From contig NZ_JAOOPY010000010.1 in the NCBI RefSeq assembly GCF_025486315.1, positions 1-64,000 of the forward strand: a stretch of DNA of 64,000 nt, written 5' to 3'. Under the pieces are notes generated by a model. That model saw nothing but the letters and a program-made list of their open reading frames with translations. It did no database searches and had not been told where the DNA came from. Within the stretch, counting starts at the first letter, position 1, and each line of letters opens with the position of its first letter. This DNA comes from Variovorax sp. N23 (GTDB lineage Bacteria; Pseudomonadota; Gammaproteobacteria; Burkholderiales; Burkholderiaceae_C). Shown in pieces: positions 1-8,356 of this stretch. The translations under genes were made by a program, and so were the position numbers.

Positions 1-70
1 CCCGCAGCTCGCCATGTGAAAAGCAGCCCTCGGCGAAGGAACGGGCTCGTCCGCAGGGGGAGTATTTCAG

Positions 71-85
71 CAGCCTGTTAGGCTG
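71..85. repeat. Short hairpin at the IS30 remnant junction
   Basis: CAGCCTGTTAGGCTG is a perfect 6-bp inverted repeat with a 3-base loop, exactly where homology to the IS30 transposase stops. On the minus strand it continues into GCTGAAATACTCCCC, which resembles the outer end of other insertion sequences (type GGCTGTTGAAAAACTCC). This may be the edge of a second element that cut the transposase; the resemblance is from memory and weak. Confidence 0.35.
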
Positions 86-99
86 GTTGCCGTACCAGC

Positions 100-617
100 T
101 CATGGTGTTCTCGTTACTGCCGCGATGCCGCGGGCTTTGTGGATGGCAGAAGTACACCGCCACACCGGTCTGCTCGATCAGCTTGGCGTGCATTCCATCC
201 GGCCCATGGTCGTAGGTCATGTTCTGGCGCATTGGCTGGACAATGCTGTTGAGCTTGCCGTTGAAGGCCCGCAAGCACATGGGCGGCCGTTGTCGTCTTC
301 GGGTGGGGCAGCTCCACCAGCATCAGCAAACAGCTGCTGCGCTCCACCAAAGGGCGCACCGCGCTGGCGTCGCCTTCCCCTTGATCGGGTCGCCCTTCCA
401 GTGGCCGGAGAACTGGCGGTCATCGATCTCGCGTGGGCGCGCAGGGCACGCGTTACGTCGAGCCGACGGGCCTGTCGAATGGATGCTCAGCGTGTTGGGA
501 GCTGCCAGCGGTGGTCCTCGCCCTCGCTGCGGCAAATGCTGTGGTGGGCATGGCGCAGGCACGCGATCAGCTCGCGGAGCAACTCACCCACAGGCTGGGC
601 GTAGATACTTCAGATCT
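100..617 (-). pseudogene. Degenerate IS30-family transposase
   Basis: Reading the minus strand in three different frames recovers consecutive blocks of an IS30-family DDE transposase. The first is SIYAQPVGELLRELIACLR (about 617-560), ended by an in-frame stop near 490. The second is the first-Asp block DDRQFSGHWKGDPIKGKA (424-371). The third is LVERSSCLLMLVELP (about 352-305). The fourth, after another shift at about 269, runs from FNGKL through the second-Asp block MTYDHGPDG to the catalytic-Glu block RHRGSNENT (about 268-105). At least three frame changes plus the stop make it non-functional. After the Glu block the expected C-terminal sequence (NGLLRQYLPKG type) is not seen, so the 3' end is replaced or truncated near position 100. 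It lies just downstream of the pilY1 stop codon. Family assignment is from remembered motifs; frame junctions are approximate. Confidence 0.82.
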
Positions 618-669
618 GAATCCGCCTCATCTGTTGATTGACTGCGGTGCTCTCAACCAAGCCGGAAGT

Positions 670-3600
670 TCAATCCACCGTCGGCACCTCCCGCCAGTTC
701 AACAGCCGCACGCCCAAGCCCGCAGGCATCTCAAATGGCTCCCTCTTGCGCTCTGCGTTATTGGTGCCGGTGATCTCCCGCACCGAGCCATCGATATTCA
801 CGAACTTGATGTCCGTGATCGTGCTCGTGTATTCGGAATACCCCACGTCGGTCAGGACCGATCGGCCGGTCGCGAAGTCCACCGAGTACAGCCGGCTGCG
901 GCCCGACGGGCTGCAGGCGTCCGCCGTGGTCAGCATCGGGGCGAAGGACACGATGCCGCTGTAGGTGGCCAGGTTGGTCACCAGCCGCCAACCGACCCCT
1001 GTGGCGGCATCGTTGCCGAGGTCGATGTACCAGCCGCGGGACGTCGACGATAGCGTGACGCCCGTGGTCAGGTCCGTGACCTGGGTGAGTTGCGAACGGG
1101 TGACCGGCATCGTCGCGTCCGCAGGGCGGAAACCGCTGATCGTTCCATCCAGCACGCTGTAGAAGCTCTGTGCCCGGGTCGATCCGATGTCGACGGCGTC
1201 GAGCAGCTGACCGGTTCCGAACAGCACGAAACGCTTGCGGGTCTGCGGCTGGATCTCGATCAACGGCGGCGTGGTGATGGGCTGTGCCGCAGGTGTTGTC
1301 GAACCATCGCTTGTTTGCGCCAGCTTTGTCGCGGCAGGGTAGGGGGTTGTCGTCCCGCGAGCTGCCGTCACGTCGAAGCGCCACATCTGGCCGTCCAGGT
1401 CGCCGGCGTAGAAGGCATCGGCCGTGTTGTCGCTGAAGTCCTGCACATAGGCGGCGGCTTGCGCCAAGCCGTTCGAGGCGCTGCCGGTGCTGACCTTCTC
1501 CAGAAGCGCCCCGGTTTTCGGATTGACGAAGTAGAGGTAGCCGTTGCCGCCGCCGCCGTCGTTGTTGTAGCCCGAGGTCAACACCACCACCCAGCCGTAC
1601 TTCTTGGTCTTGACCACGTTGGGCGCGCCGTAACTGAAGCCCATGGTCGGGTCGGTGAACTCCCACAGCACCTTCCCTGCTGCAATCCCTTCGGTGGTCA
1701 TGGTGCTGGGGTCGCTCACGTCGATGGCGTAGAAGCTGCGCCCGCCCTTGCCGAGTCCGCCGATCAGGACGGAGCGCCAGTCGGAGGTCGCGGCATTGGT
1801 CGTCGTGAAGGTGCCGCCTGCATGATTGAAGTCGACGTCGAACACCTTCGGCGTCGCATCGACGTAGTAGTGGTGCTGGTAGTTCGGGCTGCCCAACTGG
1901 GCCAGCCCATCGACCTGCGGTGTTCCATTCGGACCGCTGATGATGGCGCTGGGCACGTAGGCGAACTGTTCCGCACCGGTGCTGCCGTTGAAGGCGTGCA
2001 GCATCCCGTCGTTGGCTCCGACGTAGACCATGGTCGGCCGCGACGCCTTGGCCGTCTTGAAGGCCGTGTAGCCTGGGTTGATCGACTCCGAGAAGGACTT
2101 GGCTGGCGGTGCGACGGGTGTCACCTTCGAGTTGACGACGTCCCCCAGCAGCAATGCGCGTTTGCGGTAGGGCTTGCTGCCGTCGCTGTCGGTCTTCTCC
2201 ATGCTGCGGTCGCCACGCAGGTAGTCGAGATAGCTGGACTTGTCGCTGCCGCCGCCGTAAGAAGTGTTCAGGGCATTGGCCTGCGCCGTATTCAGGCTGG
2301 CCAGGCGAAACGGCACACCGAGCGAGCCATTCCAGGTCATGACGCGGCGGTTGGTATTCCAGCCGGTGCCGTTCAACTGCGCCGGCAGCGTCGTGGAGGT
2401 GCTCCATAGCGTGGCCCCGCCCGGCGCCGGGTTGCCCTGCGCGTCGAAGGTGATCTGGGTCGCGCTCACGATACCGGTCCAGTCCTTCGAGTCGTACTGG
2501 GCGCCATAGGACGCTACGCCGCTGGACTGCGCGTCCACGCTCGAAAGCGAGAACGAGGTGGTGTAGGCATCGATGTCGCTGGAGATGCGCTCGAAGGCCT
2601 GCTTCAGGCCGGCCACCATGGTGTCGGGGCGGCCTGCCGTGAAGTAGTTGTCGGGGCGCTTGACGTTGCCCGGCAGGAGGTCGCCGTTGGTGGTCCACCA
2701 GTCGTCCGGGATGCCTGCAGCCGTCACGGTGTCCGGGTTGAAGTTCTCAGGCAGCTTCTTCTGGTTGAGGCCGCCGAACTTGGCCGCCATGTAGAACTTG
2801 TTGTTGGCGACGAAGGGGGCCTCCAGCACGTCGACCCAGTACGTCTGCACGGTCTGTTTGCCCGTGAGGTCGCTGCGGATGTCCTTGGTGTTGGCGTAAT
2901 AGGCCATGCCCGCCATGTAGTCGGTGGAGTAGGCCGAGCCGGTCGCCGCTGTTGCCTTGTTTTCCCCCAGGCCCTGCAAGCTCTTGACCTTGTTGGTCGA
3001 CGCGACGGCATCCGCGACAGCTGCATTGTTCGTGAAGTCGGCGCGCACCTCCGTCGGCATGGTCGGCTCGTGATCGGTGAGCGTATTGCCGGGCACGTTC
3101 TTGTCCCGGTGCGTATAGATATCGCCGATGCCCAGCACGAAGTTGCGCTGGCACGAGTACTGGATCGGGTCGCCCCAGTTGGTGATGACCGGGAAGCCAT
3201 CGACCCATTTGGTGCGCGTGGCAGCGTTGCTTGCCCCGCTCATGTCGCTCCAGGCGGGCACGTTGCCCAGGTTGCGGTAGTAGCGCAGCGCTGCATAGAA
3301 CAACTCGTTGACCGGGTCGATGGCCTTGTAGGTTCCAGGCATGAGCTGCCCGAACTTGTTGAGGTAGTTCATCACGCCGCTGTCCTGAACGGTGGCGGCG
3401 GTCGTGTTGGTGGCGTCGGTCGGGTCGGGGTTGCGCAGGAAGACGCCGGTGCTGGCGTCCCACTCGCGTCCGGTGTTGATCGCCGGCACCTGGCCCGGCA
3501 CCGGGTAGGTGGGGCCGACGAACTTCTGCCGCGCTCGCAGCACCGCACCGTCCCGGTACTCGTTGTCGTCGTTCAGGTAGCCGAATGCGCTGTAGCGCAT

Positions 3601-4845
3601 CTTGTCGGCGTATTGCTGGATCAGCCCTTCGGGCTTGTAGTTGCTGCCATAGGCTTTGCAGTTTCCTTCCAGTCCGCCCGCGGCGGCCGAAGGGTCGCAC
3701 ACCTTCACGCGCACGGTGTAGTCGTTGGTGCCCGAGTCGTCGCTGAAGGTGGTGAAGCTGCCGGAAGAAGGCTTGCGCCACATCAATTGCATGACGGCAC
3801 CACCGGCGGATTCGTAGTACTCGACCCGCACGCTGAAGGTCTGGCCACCCGTCATGGGAATGGCCACGGAGTCATCGAGGAGCGGCCCGTGGTCCGTCCA
3901 GTTGTTGATGACGCAATTGCCCCCGGTGGTGCCGCAAGCGGTGAAGGTGCCCCCGTTGGTCGACACCCACACGCGCACACCGTCGTCCGAGTTGGTGCGA
4001 AACACATAGTTGCCCGTCTCGGGGGCCGTAAAGGTGCCTTCGAAGCGGGCCGAGAAGTTGTCGGCATTGATGCCCGTTGCCGGACTGCCGGTGCCCCAAT
4101 CGTGATAGGCGGAATCGTTGTTCTTGACAACCGGCGAGCCACTGAACGTGGTGTTGTTGTAGTAGTACGCCGTCATGGTCCGTGTGACAGCACCACTGAC
4201 GCCGAGCCGCATCGCGAAGCCGCGTCCATTGATCTCCACAGACAGCGCGGTCGCGGTCGAGAACGGCGTGGCGCCAGCGACCTGATTCAGCGGAATGCGG
4301 CCTTCGGTACGGGCCGTCTGGTCGCGGGTGGGGAAGTAGCCTTGTCCGGCATTCCGGCCTTTTTCGATGATGGTCTCGGTCGCGGTGTCGACGACGCGGC
4401 GCCCCCCCGTCATGGCCCAGCGAAAGGGGTCGATGGCGGTGAGCGTGGCCCAGTTGAGAAAGTTGCCGCTCCATCGGCCGCTGCAGGTCCGGTTGGTGGC
4501 TCGGCCTACCGGTTTGAAGTAACTGGAGTCGCCCAGCGTGGTGTCGGTGAGCACGCCGTTCGGCGTTGCGTCCGGCACATACTCGTAGCACTTTTCGGGA
4601 TCGAAGTACCCCAGGAAGCTGCTGGCGCTGCTGTAGTCGGCGACGTGGGCCACGCGCGACACGGTGGGATATTCCACCGACAGCGTCAGCGCCAGATTGC
4701 CCGGGACACTGGATGTCGAGAACACCGGCTGGTCCGCCAGCGTCGTGGCCGAGACGATCATGGCGCTGGCCAAGCCCAGCCCCAGAGCGGTGGCGATGCT
4801 GGCTCGCAGCAGCTTGCCAGCTAGCCGTCGAATACGTCTGTTCAT
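670..4845 (-). CDS. pilY1: PilY1-type type IV pilus tip adhesin with PA14 domain
   Basis: Large secreted pilus-biogenesis protein of 1391 residues, last gene of the minor-pilin operon. It begins with a signal peptide (MNRRIRRLAGKLL then a hydrophobic stretch to about residue 36). Residues about 223-365 form a PA14-like domain (APETGNYVFRTNSDDGVRVW is its hallmark), a fold linked to carbohydrate binding. From about residue 890 comes the PilC/PilY1 beta-propeller (YVGANDGMLHAFNG, GGRSFYAIDV). The loop before YAGDLDGQMWRFDV (about 1135-1150) reads DFSDNTAD, so the usual calcium loop (DxDGDGxxD type) looks degenerate. No canonical von Willebrand A MIDAS motif was found. The start is 16 bases after the pilX stop. 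PilY1 proteins work with minor pilins to prime pilus assembly and mediate adhesion and twitching; the exact ligand is unknown. Confidence 0.93.
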   Translation of the reverse strand: MNRRIRRLAGKLLRASIATALGLGLASAMIVSATTLADQPVFSTSSVPGNLALTLSVEYPTVSRVAHVADYSSASSFLGYFDPEKCYEYVPDATPNGVLTDTTLGDSSYFKPVGRATNRTCSGRWSGNFLNWATLTAIDPFRWAMTGGRRVVDTATETIIEKGRNAGQGYFPTRDQTARTEGRIPLNQVAGATPFSTATALSVEINGRGFAMRLGVSGAVTRTMTAYYYNNTTFSGSPVVKNNDSAYHDWGTGSPATGINADNFSARFEGTFTAPETGNYVFRTNSDDGVRVWVSTNGGTFTACGTTGGNCVINNWTDHGPLLDDSVAIPMTGGQTFSVRVEYYESAGGAVMQLMWRKPSSGSFTTFSDDSGTNDYTVRVKVCDPSAAAGGLEGNCKAYGSNYKPEGLIQQYADKMRYSAFGYLNDDNEYRDGAVLRARQKFVGPTYPVPGQVPAINTGREWDASTGVFLRNPDPTDATNTTAATVQDSGVMNYLNKFGQLMPGTYKAIDPVNELFYAALRYYRNLGNVPAWSDMSGASNAATRTKWVDGFPVITNWGDPIQYSCQRNFVLGIGDIYTHRDKNVPGNTLTDHEPTMPTEVRADFTNNAAVADAVASTNKVKSLQGLGENKATAATGSAYSTDYMAGMAYYANTKDIRSDLTGKQTVQTYWVDVLEAPFVANNKFYMAAKFGGLNQKKLPENFNPDTVTAAGIPDDWWTTNGDLLPGNVKRPDNYFTAGRPDTMVAGLKQAFERISSDIDAYTTSFSLSSVDAQSSGVASYGAQYDSKDWTGIVSATQITFDAQGNPAPGGATLWSTSTTLPAQLNGTGWNTNRRVMTWNGSLGVPFRLASLNTAQANALNTSYGGGSDKSSYLDYLRGDRSMEKTDSDGSKPYRKRALLLGDVVNSKVTPVAPPAKSFSESINPGYTAFKTAKASRPTMVYVGANDGMLHAFNGSTGAEQFAYVPSAIISGPNGTPQVDGLAQLGSPNYQHHYYVDATPKVFDVDFNHAGGTFTTTNAATSDWRSVLIGGLGKGGRSFYAIDVSDPSTMTTEGIAAGKVLWEFTDPTMGFSYGAPNVVKTKKYGWVVVLTSGYNNDGGGGNGYLYFVNPKTGALLEKVSTGSASNGLAQAAAYVQDFSDNTADAFYAGDLDGQMWRFDVTAARGTTTPYPAATKLAQTSDGSTTPAAQPITTPPLIEIQPQTRKRFVLFGTGQLLDAVDIGSTRAQSFYSVLDGTISGFRPADATMPVTRSQLTQVTDLTTGVTLSSTSRGWYIDLGNDAATGVGWRLVTNLATYSGIVSFAPMLTTADACSPSGRSRLYSVDFATGRSVLTDVGYSEYTSTITDIKFVNIDGSVREITGTNNAERKREPFEMPAGLGVRLLNWREVPTVD

Positions 4846-4861
4846 GGGAGCCTCTTCGCCG

Positions 4862-5518
4862 TTATTCCGGCTTGCTGAAAGATGTCTGCAAGAAGACCTG
4901 CGTGTCGCGAGGCCCGTCCACGCGCACGCTCAGGCGGTACATGGCCGGCGGCGGAACAGGCGGGCGCTCCTCTCCAGCGGTGCCACCCGTCACCTGTGAC
5001 GCGGCCGTCGGAGAAAAGGTGCAGCGGGTCTTGCCGAGCGTCGCGAACGTGCCTGTGGTGTTGCACAGTCGATCGATCACGTAGCGAATCTTCACGCCGT
5101 CCCGGCCGCTGATCTCGACGATGCCCGGCGTGAAGCTGTTGCCTGCCACATCGAAGCCCGTCGGAGCGGCGGACCGTTGCAGCAGCAGCCTTGGAATGCC
5201 GCGGTCGTTCGTCTGCAGTTCGATGGCGCTGTAGTTGAGTTGGGGCTGACTGGCGGCCGTCTGCAATGCCGAACCCAGGCCGCCCGTGCTGGAAAACGAA
5301 CGCAGCACCGTGGACACGGCCTGCTCGCCCTGGTTGACCAGATCGCGCTTGAACGCCAGGTTGCCGGCGCTGAACATCGACGCGTTCATCGATCGCAGGA
5401 TGGCCACGCCCCCGGCCAGCAGGATGGCGAGGATGACCAGGCAGAAAAGCAGGACCACCCCGTGCTGACGTCCTGCCCTGCGAGACGCTGCGCCATTCGG
5501 CTTTCGGTTCTTCATCAT
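4862..5518 (-). CDS. pilX: Type IV pilus minor pilin PilX
   Basis: 218 residues with the PilX N-terminal pattern: a basic leader, then GVVLLFCLVILAILLAGGVA as the hydrophobic helix, followed by the typical region with MNASMFSAGNLAFKRDLVNQ. PilX sits in the tip complex with PilV, PilW and PilY1 and helps initiate pilus polymerisation. The start ATG (5518) overlaps the pilW stop as ATGA, so the two are probably translationally coupled; a second ATG follows immediately at 5515. It lacks a classical F/E pair after the cleavage Gly, which is common for PilX-type minor pilins. Confidence 0.88.
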   Translation of the reverse strand: MMKNRKPNGAASRRAGRQHGVVLLFCLVILAILLAGGVAILRSMNASMFSAGNLAFKRDLVNQGEQAVSTVLRSFSSTGGLGSALQTAASQPQLNYSAIELQTNDRGIPRLLLQRSAAPTGFDVAGNSFTPGIVEISGRDGVKIRYVIDRLCNTTGTFATLGKTRCTFSPTAASQVTGGTAGEERPPVPPPAMYRLSVRVDGPRDTQVFLQTSFSKPE

Positions 5519-6723
5519 GATGTCGCCAGCAGCAGCATGTTGCGCAGCGGGATCGTGGTGTCGATCACCCGCAGGCGGAAGTGCCGGTTGTCGCTGTCCT
5601 CGGTGTAGGTGTCCGCCGCGATCTCACCGGGCGTGCCCTCGAACAGGACCTGCCGCTCGCGCGTGACCTCCGCCTTCTCGTAGTGGTCGCCGCGCATCAC
5701 GATGGCCACGCGCACGGCCACGATCTGACGCATGAGGTTCGGGTCGGCCAGGACATTGGCGATGGCCCACGTCCCTGTGGGGGCGACCCATTGCAGGTGC
5801 GCGCCTGTATGGGGCGCTGTGGGGTCGATGCCGTACATGGCATGCAGCTCGGTGACGCCGTCGGCCAGCGCCTGCAGGGCCGCCGCATCGGTTCCGTCGC
5901 CGACGGTACGCAGCAGGTCGTAGGAAAACAGGGTGCGGTTCGTATCGACGCCGAACACCTGGAACTGCAGGCTTCCCGCCGCATTGCGATTGCCCAGCAC
6001 CGAGAAGAACGAGGCGCCGCTCGCGGCCATGGTGGCCAGGTTGCTGCTGGCGTTCAGGTAGTCGCCGCCCAGTGGCAGCACATCGTTGCCTGCGGCAGCA
6101 AAGCTCGCGTCGGTCGTTCCGACCTGTTCGAGTAGGCAGTCCGTCGCGCCGGGCTGGGTGATGAGCCCGATGTCGCCTGCGCGCATCCCGACCGTGTTGT
6201 CCAGTCGAAGGTTGTTGCTGCCTGTCACGTCGGAGCGGATGGGGCGGGCCACATCCCCCGCTGGGCTGTTGCCGGTCATCACCATCAGAACGTCGGACCC
6301 GCCGGCCGATTGACCGTCGCCGATGAGGACCGGGGCCAGTCGCAAATTGGCCACGCCCGCAGCGCCGCCCAGGAAGCCTGCAAACGGGACGGGCAGCGCT
6401 GTTGCGCGCGGCAGGATGGTCGTGGCGGCGCTACCGCTACTCACGATCCGTGCCGCGCTCAGGCGGCAACCGAACATGCCTTGATCCCAGGCCAGCGCGA
6501 AGCCGGAGCCCGCGCTGCGCAGCGCGCGGTCGAGCGAATAGGCCACGTAGGCGCCGCTCTGGCTGGTGTCGTTGTTGCTGCTGGTGCTGCGCTTGTGTGT
6601 TTCGCCGACCAGCACCACGCTGGTGGCCGCCAGCACGACCACCAGCCCGATGACGACGGCCACCAGCAACTCGACCAAGGTGACGCCGCGTTGTGCGTCT
6701 GGTGCATTGCGAGGAGTTTTCAT
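5515..6723 (-). CDS. pilW: Type IV pilus minor pilin PilW
   Basis: 402 residues. I place the start at 6723 (MKTPRNAPDAQRG) because it gives a short type III leader ending at the prepilin peptidase site RG|VTLVELLVAVVIGLVVVLAA, and because this ATG overlaps the pilV stop as ATGA; the frame is open upstream to 6801 without pilin character. The hydrophobic N-terminal helix has Glu at +5. The remainder is a large soluble domain usual for PilW (about 400 residues). It acts in the minor-pilin priming complex beneath PilY1. Confidence 0.9.
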   Translation of the reverse strand: MKTPRNAPDAQRGVTLVELLVAVVIGLVVVLAATSVVLVGETHKRSTSSNNDTSQSGAYVAYSLDRALRSAGSGFALAWDQGMFGCRLSAARIVSSGSAATTILPRATALPVPFAGFLGGAAGVANLRLAPVLIGDGQSAGGSDVLMVMTGNSPAGDVARPIRSDVTGSNNLRLDNTVGMRAGDIGLITQPGATDCLLEQVGTTDASFAAAGNDVLPLGGDYLNASSNLATMAASGASFFSVLGNRNAAGSLQFQVFGVDTNRTLFSYDLLRTVGDGTDAAALQALADGVTELHAMYGIDPTAPHTGAHLQWVAPTGTWAIANVLADPNLMRQIVAVRVAIVMRGDHYEKAEVTRERQVLFEGTPGEIAADTYTEDSDNRHFRLRVIDTTIPLRNMLLLATS

Positions 6724-7151
6724 AGAGGTGGCGCAAGAGTGACGCGCGTGGTGAGACGGCTTCTCGCGGCTTCGTTGGTCTTGCGTTGGGGCGGCGCCCA
6801 ATCAATGGTGACGTTGGCGCTGTTGGGGATGGTCGCTTCTGGCGCCACCACCACCGTGCCACCGGGCAGGGCTGCACTGACACGGTCCGCCCAGGAGGGC
6901 GTACCGGCTTCGGTATCGATCGTGACGCTGTTGGACAGCCACATCGCGCTGGCGATCTCGTTGGCGAGCATGGCAGCGCGGTTGCGGTCCTCCACCTCGA
7001 CGGAGTAGTTGATGGCACGGGCCTGGAGGCCGATCAGCCCGAGGATGCCCAGCGAGAACAGCAGCACCGACACCAGCACTTCGAGGAGGGCCATGCCGCG
7101 TTGGGGCCGCCGCTCAGCAAGCAAGAGTTGGGGGCAACGTTGTTTCTTCAT
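6720..7151 (-). CDS. pilV: Type IV pilus minor pilin PilV
   Basis: 143 residues with leader [19 protein letters not shown] and cleavage site G|MALLEVLVSVLLFSLGILGL, Glu at +5, then the conserved LQARA and the MLANEIASAMW segment typical of PilV. The ATG at 7151 overlaps the preceding fimU stop as ATGA (an upstream in-frame ATG at 7160 lies inside fimU and is less likely). It is a minor pilin of the priming complex, coupled to both neighbours by ATGA overlaps. Confidence 0.88.
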   Translation of the reverse strand: MKKQRCPQLLLAERRPQRGMALLEVLVSVLLFSLGILGLIGLQARAINYSVEVEDRNRAAMLANEIASAMWLSNSVTIDTEAGTPSWADRVSAALPGGTVVVAPEATIPNSANVTIDWAPPQRKTNEAARSRLTTRVTLAPPL

Positions 7152-7744
7152 GGCGCACATCCATCGGGATGACTGGCGGAAAGCGTCTTATCGAGGTCGC
7201 ACATGCGAACTTGACCACCGAGCGCAACGGTGACGCGCAGCCGCCGCGTATCGGTGGAGTCGGGCACCGAGAGGTTGTAGTCGACCGCCGCATTGGCCGC
7301 GCAATCGGCGCCATCGATGCCGGGCGTCGCATTGGCGATCAGTCGCCCGAGCGAGCTGAAGCAGATCGACGCCGGCCCTGTGATCGACACGCCTGTGTTG
7401 GTCAGCACGCCCGACTGCACGAACGCGGCGACGTCCGTCGTTTCGCCGGTCAGCACCACCGTGTTGATGGACCAGTAGCGTCCGTTCGTGACCGCTGTCA
7501 GGCCCGTTTCCGGAGAGGCGCTGTTGGTCAGCGAGAACACCGTTTGCCGATTGCGGCGCAGCGCTTCGGCCTGTGCCAGGCGCAAGCCGTTCTGCAATGC
7601 CTCGGCGGTCGCGCGCAACTGGCTGTTCTTGATCCAGGTACTGAACGAGGGCGCAGCCAGCATGGCCAGAATGGCCAGCAGCGTGATGGTGACCATCAAT
7701 TCGATGAGGGTGAAACCCGCTGCGCGGGCACGTCGGCGGCTCAT
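7148..7744 (-). CDS. fimU: GspH/FimT-family minor pilin (FimU-like)
   Basis: 198 residues. Leader [10 protein letters not shown] then cleavage at [21 protein letters not shown] (+1 Phe, +5 Glu), followed by [20 protein letters not shown] and the GspH/FimT-type domain ([20 protein letters not shown]). The start at 7744 is preferred over the longer frame from 7780 because it yields a standard prepilin leader and overlaps the upstream pilE-like stop as ATGA. FimU/FimT pilins belong to the tip-priming complex with PilV/W/X and PilY1. Confidence 0.88.
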   Translation of the reverse strand: MSRRRARAAGFTLIELMVTITLLAILAMLAAPSFSTWIKNSQLRATAEALQNGLRLAQAEALRRNRQTVFSLTNSASPETGLTAVTNGRYWSINTVVLTGETTDVAAFVQSGVLTNTGVSITGPASICFSSLGRLIANATPGIDGADCAANAAVDYNLSVPDSTDTRRLRVTVALGGQVRMCDLDKTLSASHPDGCAP

Positions 7745-8208
7745 GATGCCGGGCAGGCCATGCCCTTCCTGGTCAGCCACGCGGTGTCACACAGCGTCCA
7801 ACCGGCGCCGGCCGAGGGCGTGGCCCGCGTGTCCTGCTGATTGATGGTGAACTTGAAATCGTTGGTCGGACCGCTTCCGACCGCCAGCGCTGTGAACGTG
7901 GTCGCCGTGAGCGTCGAGCACGTGATGGTGAAGGTGCCGGCGCGGATGGGTGTTCCGTCGGGCGGGCACGGGGTGGTGAAGCTCCCTTGCGTTGTGTACT
8001 GCCGGTTGTCCTGAAAATGCCGCTCCAGGTTGGCGCGCAATGTCGAAAGAGCGTTCTGGGCTTCCACGATCTGCCCGCGCAGCACGTAGTCGCGATAACT
8101 CGGCAGTGCGATCGCAGCCAGGATGCCGATGATCCCGACAACGATCATCACCTCGATCAACGTGAAACCTCGGGAAGCTCGCAGTCGGCGATGTACGGCT
8201 TTGGACAC
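7741..8208 (-). CDS. pilE: PilE-like type IV minor pilin, first gene of the operon
   Basis: 155 residues from a GTG start at 8208, chosen because AAAGG lies about 6 bases upstream; the longer alternative begins with TTG at 8247 without a good ribosome site. The leader [14 protein letters not shown] precedes cleavage site [21 protein letters not shown], then [20 protein letters not shown], the classical PilE N-terminal helix. Four cysteines in the C-terminal half (TPC, ITC, TLC, MAC) could form two disulfides. It opens the operon, whereas in Pseudomonas the pilE-like gene comes last. Given its place with fimU/pilV/W/X/Y1 it is more likely a minor pilin than the main pilus subunit, but a major pilin role is not excluded. 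Confidence 0.85.
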   Translation of the reverse strand: MSKAVHRRLRASRGFTLIEVMIVVGIIGILAAIALPSYRDYVLRGQIVEAQNALSTLRANLERHFQDNRQYTTQGSFTTPCPPDGTPIRAGTFTITCSTLTATTFTALAVGSGPTNDFKFTINQQDTRATPSAGAGWTLCDTAWLTRKGMACPAS

Positions 8209-8240
8209 TGGATGACCTTTGTGGATTGCAATTGGCAATA

Positions 8241-8255
8241 GTGACAAATTGTCAC
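8241..8255. promoter_or_regulatory. 15-bp perfect palindrome upstream of the pilin operon
   Basis: GTGACAAATTGTCAC has 7-bp perfect arms around one central base, 33-47 bases upstream of the pilE GTG start and within the gap shared with the divergent pglL. Its position suits an operator for a dimeric regulator of the pilin operon. No clear sigma70 or sigma54 promoter was recognised next to it, so its role is inferred. Confidence 0.5.
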
Positions 8256-8356
8256 CAAAACAGGGACTCAGACGTTAACCGCTTGTCCGCCCGCTGCCGC
8301 CTTCCGTCCATGACGCGATGGAAAAAAGCAACTGATTCGGTCGGCACAATCGCCCC

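Noticed and set aside
8337-8356. Sigma54-like GGCAC element before pglL
   Set aside because: The downstream GC dinucleotide of the -12 box is not in place and spacing does not fit.
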